Positions 47,011 to 59,400 of a stretch of 64,000 nt of DNA are shown here, piece by piece (position 1 is the stretch's first letter; each line of letters opens with the position of its first letter). The translations under genes and the position numbers were made by a program. The notes under the pieces are model-generated. The model had not been told where the DNA came from and did not search any database. It saw only the letters and a list, made by a program, of their open reading frames with translations. This DNA comes from Artemia franciscana. Its lineage: Eukaryota > Arthropoda > Branchiopoda > Anostraca > Artemiidae. The stretch covers positions 1,736,001 through 1,800,000 of the forward strand of contig NW_027062617.1 in the NCBI RefSeq assembly GCF_032884065.1, read 5' to 3'.

Positions 47011-47747
47011 TGGTCATGATTAAAGGGTTAATTTTTAGCCTATGGTGCTCAAGGTTTAATTTTGAATGTTCCCCTGGAATTTGTGGAAACTAATCGAAAA
47101 TTCACATTTGAAGATTGAGTTTTACATCTCTTTCTTAGCCAGTGAGAATCAGCCATTTCTTGATGTGTTTATTGGGATTTTTGTATAAACTTCAAAAGCT
47201 TGGCTTTAACTAGAATGTATTAAACAGTTGCAAGCATATATTCTATTTGTTTATCAGTGTGGGAAGTATTTAAGATGGGAAATAATTTGTAACTCTTATA
47301 GATGAAGCTAAAGCTAGATTGAGCAGTCACACCACTTGAATAATTGTTTTCCTTTGTATCAAATTCCAAGCTTCCAAGGACTGGTCCTCTCTGGAACAGC
47401 TTTTCAGCTATAATAATAATATTTATTTATAAGCCACTTATAATAAAAGATAAGACGTGGAGTAAACACTAAAAAAAGAAAAATAAACTACAACAAAAAT
47501 GGAAATCAACAATAACATTTACATTTTGAGTGGCAATAAAATTTTAACTTGAAGCACTAGTAATTTAATAGATTAGTCAACCAGCAGAATAAATTAGCCG
47601 TTCAGTAGAGAAATCTATTGTCCCTTTGGATTTTGCGTGATTAACATAGATTTCGTGATTTGGATTAACGTGAGTTTGGTTGCATTATTTTAGCCTTATT
47701 TATATTCACACTTGTTTAACAGAACCAAATTATTTTTCTTGTTTCAG

Positions 47748-47859
47748 TTACTACATATATAATGGTGATGGAAGATAATCCTAGTCCTCAATATGTTGGA
47801 TTTGAATTTGTTCGGCAGTATTATACAATGCTTAACAGGGAGCCTCTTTTTGTTCATAG
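47748..47859 (+). CDS. rin: G3BP first coding exon with splice acceptor in the 5' UTR
   Basis: TTGTTTCAG precedes TTACTACATATATA and then ATG at 47762, so at least one upstream non-coding exon is expected. It encodes [20 protein letters not shown] and [12 protein letters not shown], ending in two bases of Arg at TAG|GTAAGA. The first Met is favoured because MVM is the conserved family start. The non-coding first exon and promoter were not identified. Confidence 0.92.
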
Positions 47860-50327
47860 GTAAGATGCTTTAAATTATAGAATATTTGTTCAGTGATTTT
47901 TGCTGGTACAGTGCACTCAGTGGGTAACTCCATGCAATACGTATAACAAATAAATTACACTGGGTCACCATGGAGAGACAGAGCTCATGATTGTGGTGAT
48001 CCCATCAATATTTACAACATAAATAATATTAGTTGAAGATCCAATACCCAAGTCCACAGCCCACCACACAAAGCAGAATGACAAAATAATTACAAAAACT
48101 GTTCAACTACTAAACTATTCAATAGTTTATTTAATTAATAAAACATTCAGTTTGAATAAAAATTTAATATAAAAGTGAGAATTTAAAAGTATAAAATACC
48201 AGTAGCAAAAATAAGGAAAACTAGACATTAAAGGTGAAAACAATGTTTGAATTAACACAACTACGATATTACTTGGTGAAAATGTAACATTCTTAAAAAC
48301 ATGATATTTTCAAAGAAAATTGGGACCCTGTATTATTTCCCCAAAATCAATGAGATATAGAATTTTTTTATATATATATTTGATAAAGTTCAAACTTTTT
48401 TGCTTACTAATCTAATTTTCCTAACTAATAGATTTTTGTCATCTGATAATGTTTTTATAGGTTTTGTTACTATGAAATTGATTGATGTTGCAATTGTGAT
48501 TAAATTTGCTCCTCCTTTTCTTTATCATAAAATTAAAAATATCTGTCTTTCTTTTTGCTACTTTTTTCATAAGGTTTTGCCAATATAAAAGCTGAGCCAA
48601 AGTCTAATGAAATTCTATCAGCATTGAAATATCTATAAAATAACGTCAGGCTTCATAATGTCGAAAACACAGGATGGTTGGCCCCCAACTCCCCATTGCA
48701 CTTCCTGGGTGAAGGGCCAAGAAACGGAGATCACCGCCGGTAGGGACTGTAAAGTCTAACGCTGTACTCTTTACTTTTACTTTTTTTAATGTCAGGCCTC
48801 CCATTGGGTTCACAATTGTGAAAAAACTTCACATTTTTCTTTTTCCGGGCCCATTCAAGCAGGGATTTTCTTACATCCAATAAAGTAGCATGCGGTGAGG
48901 TGTGGAAGAATGCCTATTGAAGGTACAAAAAGTTGATGCTCTGGACTTCAGAAGTAGTGTGAGAGCTGCTTGCCGCCATATTGAAGCGAAACCACTAGGT
49001 CAAAGTGTCTCTCAGCATTTCTGGTGCCTGCAGCTGAATGATTCGAGTCCTGAGACAAGAACAAGCGACTTTGTGAAAATCGTAGGGTTTGTGCCTTTCC
49101 GTGTGAATACTGAAGCTGCTAGTAATGAATGGAACTTGCTCCTGCTGGAACCGAGTTTGCCTAGGAACATGACTTCATCGTAAATATGTTCTGAGACCAT
49201 ACTCGCTATACATGACGTATGAAACCAAAAAAGAAATAATAAGTGGAAAGAAAAAAATCAAATAGGTGAAAAAAACGAGGATTTGATCAGCCAGTAGCAA
49301 AATATGAAGACGAAAATCAAGCAAATATTTCGACGAGAACCTCCGCCAATTCGTTCTCAGTGCTCAAAGAAAAAGAAAAAAATCTAACCGTCTGAAGTGA
49401 ACTCTGCAAGAGGAGCAATGACACTGGTGTCTTTGCTCCTCTTGCAGAGTTCACTTTAGAAGGTTTTTTTTTTTTTTGAGCACTGATAACGACTTGACGA
49501 CGGAGGTCCCTGTTGAAATATATTTGCTTGATTTTCGTCGTCTTATTTTTGCTACTGGCTCAAAGAGAGACCTAGGCAAACTTTGAGGAGTTCATAAGGA
49601 AAGAAGAAGAAAAAAAGATGATGTGATCTGAGAAGAAGACCATTGAACATCTGGAAGTCAGTTGAAAAGAAGAACAGACAAGTAGCAGAAAGGTTTCTTC
49701 AAGAAGCTAATGAAGAGCTGACAAAAGCCATAGGTGCCAACGACTGTAAGAATAAGCCTCGCATAAAGTATGATCGAGGTTTTGAGTCGGAAGATGCGCA
49801 AAGAAGATGAGGCAGTCAGAGAAGTTGAGCGGATACAGAGCATGGTAACCAACGAAAGTCATCCTTAATTTCGTCATATTTTGTCAAAAGGAAGAAGTAG
49901 AGTTGAGTATTTTGTACTGGTGTATTCTTTACTGTTGTATTTTGTGTAAAGGCATTTAACAGAACCCGTGAAAAAAAAAACAAGAAGAATATGTGCAACA
50001 GTGATGAAAATACCAACTGCCACTATGTAGGTTCATAATTGGTTGTTGAAAACTAGACAATAACTAAAGACCATTACACATTAAGGAAAATTACATAGAA
50101 AAAAACTGCAGCTCTCAATACATTTATTATTCAAACTAATGGATAGTGCACACAGACCGAGTAACAAGCATAATTTTAATTTTCTTGTACCCGAGTCGTC
50201 GTGTTGTTGGTACTGATTATGGACTCAAAAGTTGCCCACATTAGTTTCACTAATATAACTTTTCGCCTCTCATCTCTGTTTCCTATATATTACCGAGCTT
50301 ATATAGTATTAAGTGCTTAATGGCAAA

Positions 50328-50409
<82 letters not shown>

Positions 50410-50536
50410 AATGAGGTTAAGGCCTCATTCAAGTGCTGATCTATATTAATCACTAATATAGGAAAATAGTCTTCCTTTTCTCCTTCTGTCTTTTTTTATG
50501 TATGTTTGTGCTGTTGCACTGGTGATTTTTCTTTTC

Positions 50537-50579
<43 letters not shown>

Positions 50580-53500
50580 TTATAGTAATAACAAACTTAA
50601 ACGTGGTGCGCAGTATTTATATTACAATTATCAAAAAATTTTGCGCTTTTTATATGTATTTTATTTTTCCAGGAGCAGCTGTTTGGCATAAACAGTGTTT
50701 GTTTGATAATTACTTAGTATGCTCACCAATGTTTCTTTTTAGGTTTTATAGCAATGATTCCTCATTTATCCATGGCGGCTTGAATCCTGGGGATATGAAC
50801 GCGGAACCAGCCCAAGGACAAGAAGAGATCCACCGTCGTATTGTTTCTCTAAATTTCAGGGATGTGAAAACCAAAATCTTCTTTATCGATGCATGTGAAA
50901 CACTCAACAAAGGAGTTGTCATTCAGGTAGAATAAACATTTTAAATACATCTCTACGGTGTAAAAATGACAGTGGAAGGAGTGAGGGGGTCTCGTATTAC
51001 GGAGACCATCTTGGTACTGTTCGGGGTTCATAGGGAGAGGGGAAAAACTGTGAACAAGGGTAATTTTGACAGTTTGGTAGGGCTCTAAAAATTAGATTTC
51101 TCCAGGCTGTTCTTAAACTTTTCAATGCACTCAATAGTCTAGATGGGAAGGAAATATTAGTAACCGAGTTTTTACGAAATAACGGATTTGAACTTAGCAG
51201 TGAGAAGATATGTCCTGACGTCAAGTCGGTTTTTAGGGTCCATTTTTTCTTATTATTATTTGTCAAAACATCCTTTTGTGTCTTTTGCTCTTCAATTTCA
51301 TTATCCTTTAATTAAATTTGTAGATTAATAGTCTTGCTCCTATTCATTTTACAATTTGAGTAAATAGCAAAGTGAAAAAAAAAATAAAACAAGAAAGGGA
51401 TTCTAAGAAATGCAAGGAATGGTATAGAGTAGTAGGTGAAACTCAAATCTGTTTCTGTGTTTGGTTTTCACTCGTTTCGGTTCTTCTTCCATGCCACCAA
51501 CAAAGGCTTCATAGGATGCTTGAGCTGTCAAACAGCAGTCATTTAGGCCCTCTTCTCTAACTGATTGATTATTATCATTGTTTCTATCAGTCTTGTTAGA
51601 TGCGTGGAACTGTTTCGCGTAATGCAATACTTAAAAAAAAATCCCGGTATATAATCAGGAAATATTTGCTATAGGTGTTTGATTGTAATGTTCAATAAAA
51701 CTCTGGTTTAACCCATAAAGGTGGTTCGATACCTTGCCTTAAAGGCTTTCCCTATCTTGTCCATTATATTTTTATTTAGACTTTATAGCCAAACTGTTTA
51801 AAATTGATTGGGCGGTCATGATATAACTTGTAGAGCTTTGATAGAATTCGAATGAATGACTGAAAACTAACAGCTGGAGCCTATTTTCCAAGAAATCTTA
51901 GAAAAACAATCTAACTTTTCCTTTTTTGTGTCGGAAATAAAGATGTTCAGATTCAATGAAACTTACATTATTAGATGTAATTTTGTGTAATTGTGAATTT
52001 TGTGGTGATTTTTTTTTTTGTTTTGTAGAAATATTTATAAGTAAAATTTTTTCACGAAACCAAATTTCGTGACCAAGCCACAGATATTCAATAGCTCTCA
52101 ATGGCGGCTAGTCCCCCAGAAGAATTTACTCATGGACCCTTTGTCTTTGAGGTGGCCAACTGATTCTGAGGCTCGCAAAATGATTGAGGTACCGAATCCC
52201 CTTAAGAATGAGAAGGGGAGAAATGAAAACAATATCGATTGCTGGTTTAATTTTTCCTTCTAGTTTTGCCTTTCAAATCTTTAACTCATCAGGATTGAAA
52301 ATAAAGGAATTATTCTGCTGATACTTTATGAATTTAAAATTGTTTAAGGGTTTATATGGATTTAATGTAACAACAAAATGTTAGCGGATAAAAAACGGTA
52401 GAAATGTAGTTGTACACCAGCAGGCATCTACCATGTTTGATGTTGGTTGTTTCTTTTTATTGGATTAATAAAATTCTATCTTATGTCATCAATCAAGTAA
52501 CACTACTGCCTGTGCTAGTCGAAATAATAAAAAAGTGCAAGTTATGTACAAAAAGTGGGCAAAAATTTAGAGAAAATGGATGGCGCTGGGAACTAGTCTT
52601 CTCTACGCTGCTGATCCTGGGGATGAAGAACATTAAGCGTCCATGCACAACACACGCATTACAGGCTTTCAACGAAAGCCATTATTAGACTTTCAACGAA
52701 AAAACAGTCCCGAGATTCCCTTTACTACCCGAGTCAGCCTAGTATAGACCTTGTCCCAGGGACACAGATTTCACAAATTGTTGCTCAAGGTTTAGACTAA
52801 CACTTTCATGTACGCTAAGGATTAGAATAAATTAAAACTTTCCGACGTTATTAGCATTTTTATGCACCATTTTTTGTCACCTTCTACTTTTTAGTCTCCG
52901 CGTTTTGACTCTACAATATAAGAAAAATTCAGAAAGGGTTTCATAAAAATGCATTACAATCCTATTAAGGGGGGTTAATGCCAGAACCGCCTCTCACTCA
53001 GTTGAACTATCTGTCTTGGCTTTTTCTACAATTAGCCATGACTTGATGCCCACAACTATTCGATTTTAATTCAAAAATCAACGGGCTCGGTCCGTTGATA
53101 TCCTCGTTTAAAACGGAATTAAACCATCGTAATTGATCATTTCTTTTTGATCGCAAATTTAAAATAATCAAAGGAGTTTCGCAAGAGGTGATATCAGTCA
53201 GACCTTGTCCAAGGGTCTGTTCAAAAAGTCTAGACAGATAGTCCGATTGACTGAGAGGCAAATCCAGCATAAGCCCTTATTGTGATTGCATAAAAATGAT
53301 GTCAGTTCATTTGTTAATAGATAAGTCTATCTATCATCCGTCCTTGCGTCATTCCTAGTGCAAAACTAAGGTAGATAGTCATAGAACTGAGATAGTCAGA
53401 TAGTCAGACCTTGGCCAAGGGAGACAATTCAGAAATTATTCTTCAAAATTAACGACCTTAGTCAACGACACTCAACACTGTGCCAAGACGTATTGCAGAG

Positions 53501-56339
53501 ACTTGCCGTCGGCAGACCCTTGGGTTCAGTTTAACTTCCGTTTCTGCATGCTCTCTTTTGTCAGTTTGTTTCTGTAATATTATTTAAAGCATCATAAATC
53601 GATGCATTTGTTTTTGATGGCGAGTTTAAAGTAATCCAAGAAGTTTCGCAAGATATGATATCACTTGGTAAATACTAAACGAAATGGAATGTTGATCTCG
53701 AGTATGATAAGATTAAGATAATGACTAGTCATTCAATATGATGTGGTATGTTGGTACCATAGCAAGGGCCATTGAAGGAAGTAGGAATGAACACTCTACT
53801 AAAGATAGATTGTTAAGAAAAGTCGATTTTTTTTTTGGGGGGGGGAGGGAGGATAGTTTTTACAAAAAATCTTCTGGGTTCAATCTTTCATTTCTTCTGC
53901 CAACCTCAGTCATGGTTGACGACTAGATATGCCGTTTTATTTTAGTTGAATTTACCTAATATGACTTGGGTTTTGAAATTGGCTAATATCTGAGAGTTTG
54001 AATGTATTATTCGTAGAAATGCAATTTCGGGAGTTTCAAAAGAACAGGGTAAGCAAATTTATAATCGCAGAACGCGTATTAAGTATATATTTTTGGGGGC
54101 GGGGATCTGAATTTTTCTTTGGGGGGGGGGCTGAAAATGCTGAATTTATTTTGTTTTAGATTTAACCTCTACAAAAGTTGATTTTCAGGCCACTACTGTC
54201 CTCAACCCCTACCTTCAAAATCGTATGATAATTTGTAATATAATCCGTAACCTTGATAAGATCAGCCTTCTTTTATGCACTTTTGGCAAATATACCGCTA
54301 AGAGGAAGTAAAACAAATGTCTGGACCATTTTTAAATAAAAACAAGTTTTTGTTTTTATTAGCTTATTTTTTCAAACGTTTACAAAATAAAGTTCTTCTA
54401 GGTCATCGGGGAGCTTTCTAACAATGGAATGCCTATGAGAAGATTTATGCAAACATTCGTGTTGGCTACCCAAGCTGCGCGCAAGTACTACGTTAGGAAT
54501 GACATTTTCAGATATCAGGTAAAAATAAGTTTTGTTGTATTGATAGCTGAATTTTTTAAATTGTGTCAAATAGTCTATCCTTAGGCTTTTTTGGGGCGCA
54601 CTCCTCGATTGCAACCGGTCCTTTTGCGTGAAAGAGCTGGGTGTAATTCTTTCATATAAGAACCCTTGGCATACATCACGATTATTCCTCTTTACAATTC
54701 ATGCATAAGGTCTATGTCCAGGTCCTGAATAGACCCTCAAGGACGAGTTGTAGCACCAATCGGTAGCTTTACTATCTGTGAGAGGCTTGATATGGTGTCA
54801 ATGGCTAGTTTCTACAGGTGCTTCTACCCTCCATCCGATGAGTTACTTCTACAAGAGGACACACCCTGCAAACTGTACTTGAACAACGGATTTGTAAGAA
54901 GTTGCACCTCCATTCGGAACGCTATTTAAAAGGAGGTTACTCCCCTTCACTCATCTGTTGATTACAATACAGGAAGTTTAACAGACACAAGTCTAGGGAG
55001 CAAACCTAGGTAAACAGTTAACAATTGGGATATCAGGCCTGGACTTTTTAGCGGCCTGGAATTATGAAACTTGTCATCTAAAAAGAGGATAAAATCATGA
55101 CTTATTGTTATTTGCTATACTGTTTCTGTTGATGTTATTACTACACCAGGGTCGTCAACAGAAGGCAGTTAGTATTGACGGAATTTTTGTATAGCCATCA
55201 AAATTTTGACAAATTTTTCTGCTTTATTCTTCTCTGGCGTGAATACTTACAATACTTCAAAATTAACCTTTCTAATTTCACTAATCCAGTTGAGAGTAAG
55301 ACGCACCCACAACTGCTGAAGACTGGGTGTCCGCGCCAAGTTGGCAGGAATCGGGCAAGTCGAGCTGGGGAATAATTCTACCCCCTATCGAATTTTTTGT
55401 GAAATAGGTGTCTGTTTGTTTTTTGTTGTTGTTTTTTTTTTCATTAAAAGTTGCGCAGAGTACTTCATTGCCATTAATTGCCAATAAGATATGGTCTAAA
55501 AAGAATTCTAAAAGAACGCTTATACAAAATTTTTGAAATCTGTCCTAAGAACCTGGTCGACCATAAACTTCTGGATTCTTTGTATTCTTCCTGTGGCTAA
55601 AATGTTTTCTCTTTTTATCTACTCGTTTGTTGTGGGCTTACTTCCCTTGTCCATTCGAGTTCATTCCTTAAGCTTTGAATATATTGTTGTATGAACAACG
55701 CTGGTGATAGACTGCCAAAATTGTGCTTTTTGCCGTTCAGGCTGAGGGGTAACTAAAAGCAGGACGTTCTTGAATGGGGCAGGAGCAGGTCATTTTGTAT
55801 TTTTGAAGTAAGTAGAAACTTCATACAATAAATAGGGGGGGGGGCTTGTTTAACCGTGTTGGCCTTTGACGGTCTGGTTCTGTGATGTTGATTGTCTAAT
55901 GTGTATTATTCAATATATATATACAGGTTTAATTGTGTATTTATATCTGTATTTTTTATTTTGTTCTTATGTGAGTATTCTAAAGAAAAATTTCTAAACC
56001 AATGTAGCTAGAAAAATAAAAAGTTTATATTAGTCCTGGAATCATTAGAATGGTTTTATAGTTTTGAAATTACTTCCTCCTCCCCCTCCCCGCCGAAAAC
56101 AACAAAAATCCAGAAAACAGCTTGGAATAAAGTCATACATGGGCTGATCTCAGTGTCCCTTTTCATGAGCAATATTATCAGATACTGAATTTTTAGTAAT
56201 ACTTAACGTCTCTCACACATTTATATTTTTCAAAACATTTTAATGTCATTTTTAAAAATTCCGATACTTGTATTTGTATTAAAACGGCTGACATCAGACT
56301 TGACTAAGTTGACGCCACAATTTCAACAAACTAGTAAAC

Positions 56340-56424
<85 letters not shown>

Positions 56425-59400
56425 CGTTATGGGGAGATTTTTGTTTCTATTTTGAAATCCGTTATGGAAATTCTTGGAATAGCGAATTGTCTGTCTAAGC
56501 CCTTTTCCTTCTTATTCTGTTGATATAATTATTGATCACTTCTGCTTTATATGTAATACAAAATTGTTAAATATAAACTTATGACCTCAAGAATTTTTTT
56601 CTTTTTCCCAACTTAATAAATTGTTGTTTAGTGTATTATTGTTTTCGTTTTTGAAGGCATATTAAACTTCTGCGATTGGGTTATTAATTCTGCATTCTTT
56701 TTTCGTATGATAAGTTTATTCTTCGTGTCAACTGATTAAATTCAGATTTGCTGTACGGATCAATTGATATACTCTTATCATAAATATTTTTGGCTTTACA
56801 CTTTTCTGATACATGTGGTCCATGCAAGTGATAATAGTTCAACTCTGGAACAGATCAAGTGTTTTCTCAGAATATGTATAAAATTCCCTTCTTTTTGATT
56901 AATTCATTTTCAAAATGACTGAACGTAAGTGAATATAACCGTCAATGTTAAATTAGCCTCTTTACTACTACTGCTACTACTAATAACTCACTGAAGCACC
57001 AAGCCGCCTGAGGCCAACACAGCTACGCACGCTCCTCCTCTAACCTATTCTATTTAAAGCCTCCCTCTTTACACCCTCCCAGGAAGTTCCCATTTCCTTT
57101 AAATCTTTATTTATGACATCCTCCCAACCTAGACAAGGACGACCTGCTTTCCGTGTAGCCCTAGACGGTTGGCCAAAAGGGACAATCTTGGGTAATCTGT
57201 CATCCTTCATCCGTAGAACGTGGCCTAGCCATCTCAACCTTTCTTTCATTATAGCCCTAGAAAGCGGGATTGAACCACATTTTTCGTACAACCTACTGTT
57301 TGAAATACGGTCAGTCAGCCGGGTACCCAGAACAATCCGTTGGCAATTTCTCTGGAAAACATCTAGTAAATTTTTATCTGCTTTTCGGAGTGCCCATGCT
57401 TCAGAGCCATATTTGACCACTGTCATCACTGTAGCTTCCAATATTCTAATCTTGGTTTGCAGACATATCTTTCTGTTCTTCCAAACTTTTTTTTTTAACT
57501 GTGAAAAAAACACCCTGAGCCTTAGCTAGTCTACTTTTAACATCTTCACTGCTCCCACCATCTTTACTAATAATACTACCAATGTAACTGAAGCTCCCAA
57601 CCTGATCAATCTTTTCGTTAACCCCTGTGTCACCTTTTCATCTTCACTTATTCCTACCTTAGTGACTTAGTCTTCTGAACATTAATTTTTAATTCTATTT
57701 TAGCACCCTGAACTCGCAAAACCTCTAAAAATTCATTCATTTTGCTCACACTTTCATCTAATATGCTTACATCAACATAATTTTAGTCCAGGAGCATTTT
57801 TCCTCCCCATTTGATTCCATGGTCTCCAATTGCCTTTCCTGTGCTCCTTAAGACGAAGTCCATCAAAATGATCTATATAAAGGGGGATAGAACACAATCC
57901 TGCTTAACTCCTGATTTAATACAAAACCAGTTGCTAACCTCACTTCCTACCTTAACCGCAGCAGTGTTATTCTCGTACATAGCACAAATCACTCTAATGT
58001 ATTTTTCTGGCATACCATATAACGATAAGACCTTTGTTAACGCTCTTCTATCAACAGAATTGAAAGCTTATTCATAATCGATAAAACTGAGGACCAAAGG
58101 TGTGTGACAACGAAGGGACTTCTCAATTATTAACCTAAGAGTGAAAACATGGTCGACACATCCTCTACCTTTTCTAAACCGCATTGTTCTTCCCTTAATA
58201 CTTTGTCTACAGCGTCTCTCAGTCTAAAAAGTATCATATTACTCAGTAATTTGCTACCTACAGAAACCAGACTAACGTCTCGATAATTACGACACTCACT
58301 CTTGTCACCTTTCTTATACAGTGATTTAATTAAGGTTTTCCTAAAATCATTGGGTACTTCCCCTTTTTCAAAAATCATGTTCATAATCTTCAGTAGCTTG
58401 TTCCTAACCTCAGAGTCACCATATTTAAGAAACTTATTAATCATACTATCAGCACCTGGAGCCTTATTATCTTTTAATCCTTTTAGTACTGTCGCTAATT
58501 CTTCCTCACTAAACAAATCTTCCTTCTCATCCAAGGTATCACAAACTTTTTCATTTTCATCTATATCTTTTCCTGCAACTTTACATTCTCAAAATGTTCC
58601 ACCCATCCTTCTTTAACTTTTTCCTTATCACTAATTGTGAATTAGCCTCTTTCTTAGGTATTAATTTCGATTAGTGGATTTTGATAACTACTTTTTTTTT
58701 ATAGGATGAGGTCTTCAACAATGAGGATGCTAGTGACTCTGGACGTGAAGATGTGGAAGATAGAAGTTCTCCCATAGACCAACCCACGCCGGATATCTTT
58801 AGTATTCAGGTAAAAAGAACGTTTAAAGTGCAGCAATTGGCATAGTTATTATGATGTATATACAATGTCGATTTCTTGTGATAACGCTTTACCAGAAACT
58901 GCAAAGAATTTTATCGCATCCTTTGTTATCTTCAAGAAATACTTATGAGCATTCGGGAAGTATTGATTATTTATCTTGTTCTTGATCCAGAAGATCAAAC
59001 AGTGAGATATTTGACTAAAGATCAAGCGTCTAAGATTGGGAATATTAAAAGGAAGGGTTTAAAATTGAATTCGAGTTCTTCCTTTGCTACTTAGTTTAAG
59101 GTTAGTTTTAACCGGATTCATTTGAAAATATAACGGCACAAATTGACCATGAAATTCGGATACATATGCCTACAGTCCAAGTTTCATTGCCCCATCTATT
59201 CTCTTTAGCAATACAAGTTGTAAACTAAATACTCTATTAGAAACCAGTAGACTTCTCGTCTTAGACTCAAGTAGCTCACTAAACCTGCCAAGATTTTCCC
59301 AATCTTACCTAGCCCTATTTCATACAGGATCTATCACTCATAGTGGAATTTAAATCTTAATCCTATAACATTGCTCAGTAATAATACCAGTTTTTTAAAT

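Noticed and set aside
50498-50742. Upstream extension of G3BP exon 2 with a possible new start
   Set aside because: It translates a TA run and intron. The family start is the MVM exon at 47762, and phases join correctly at 50743.
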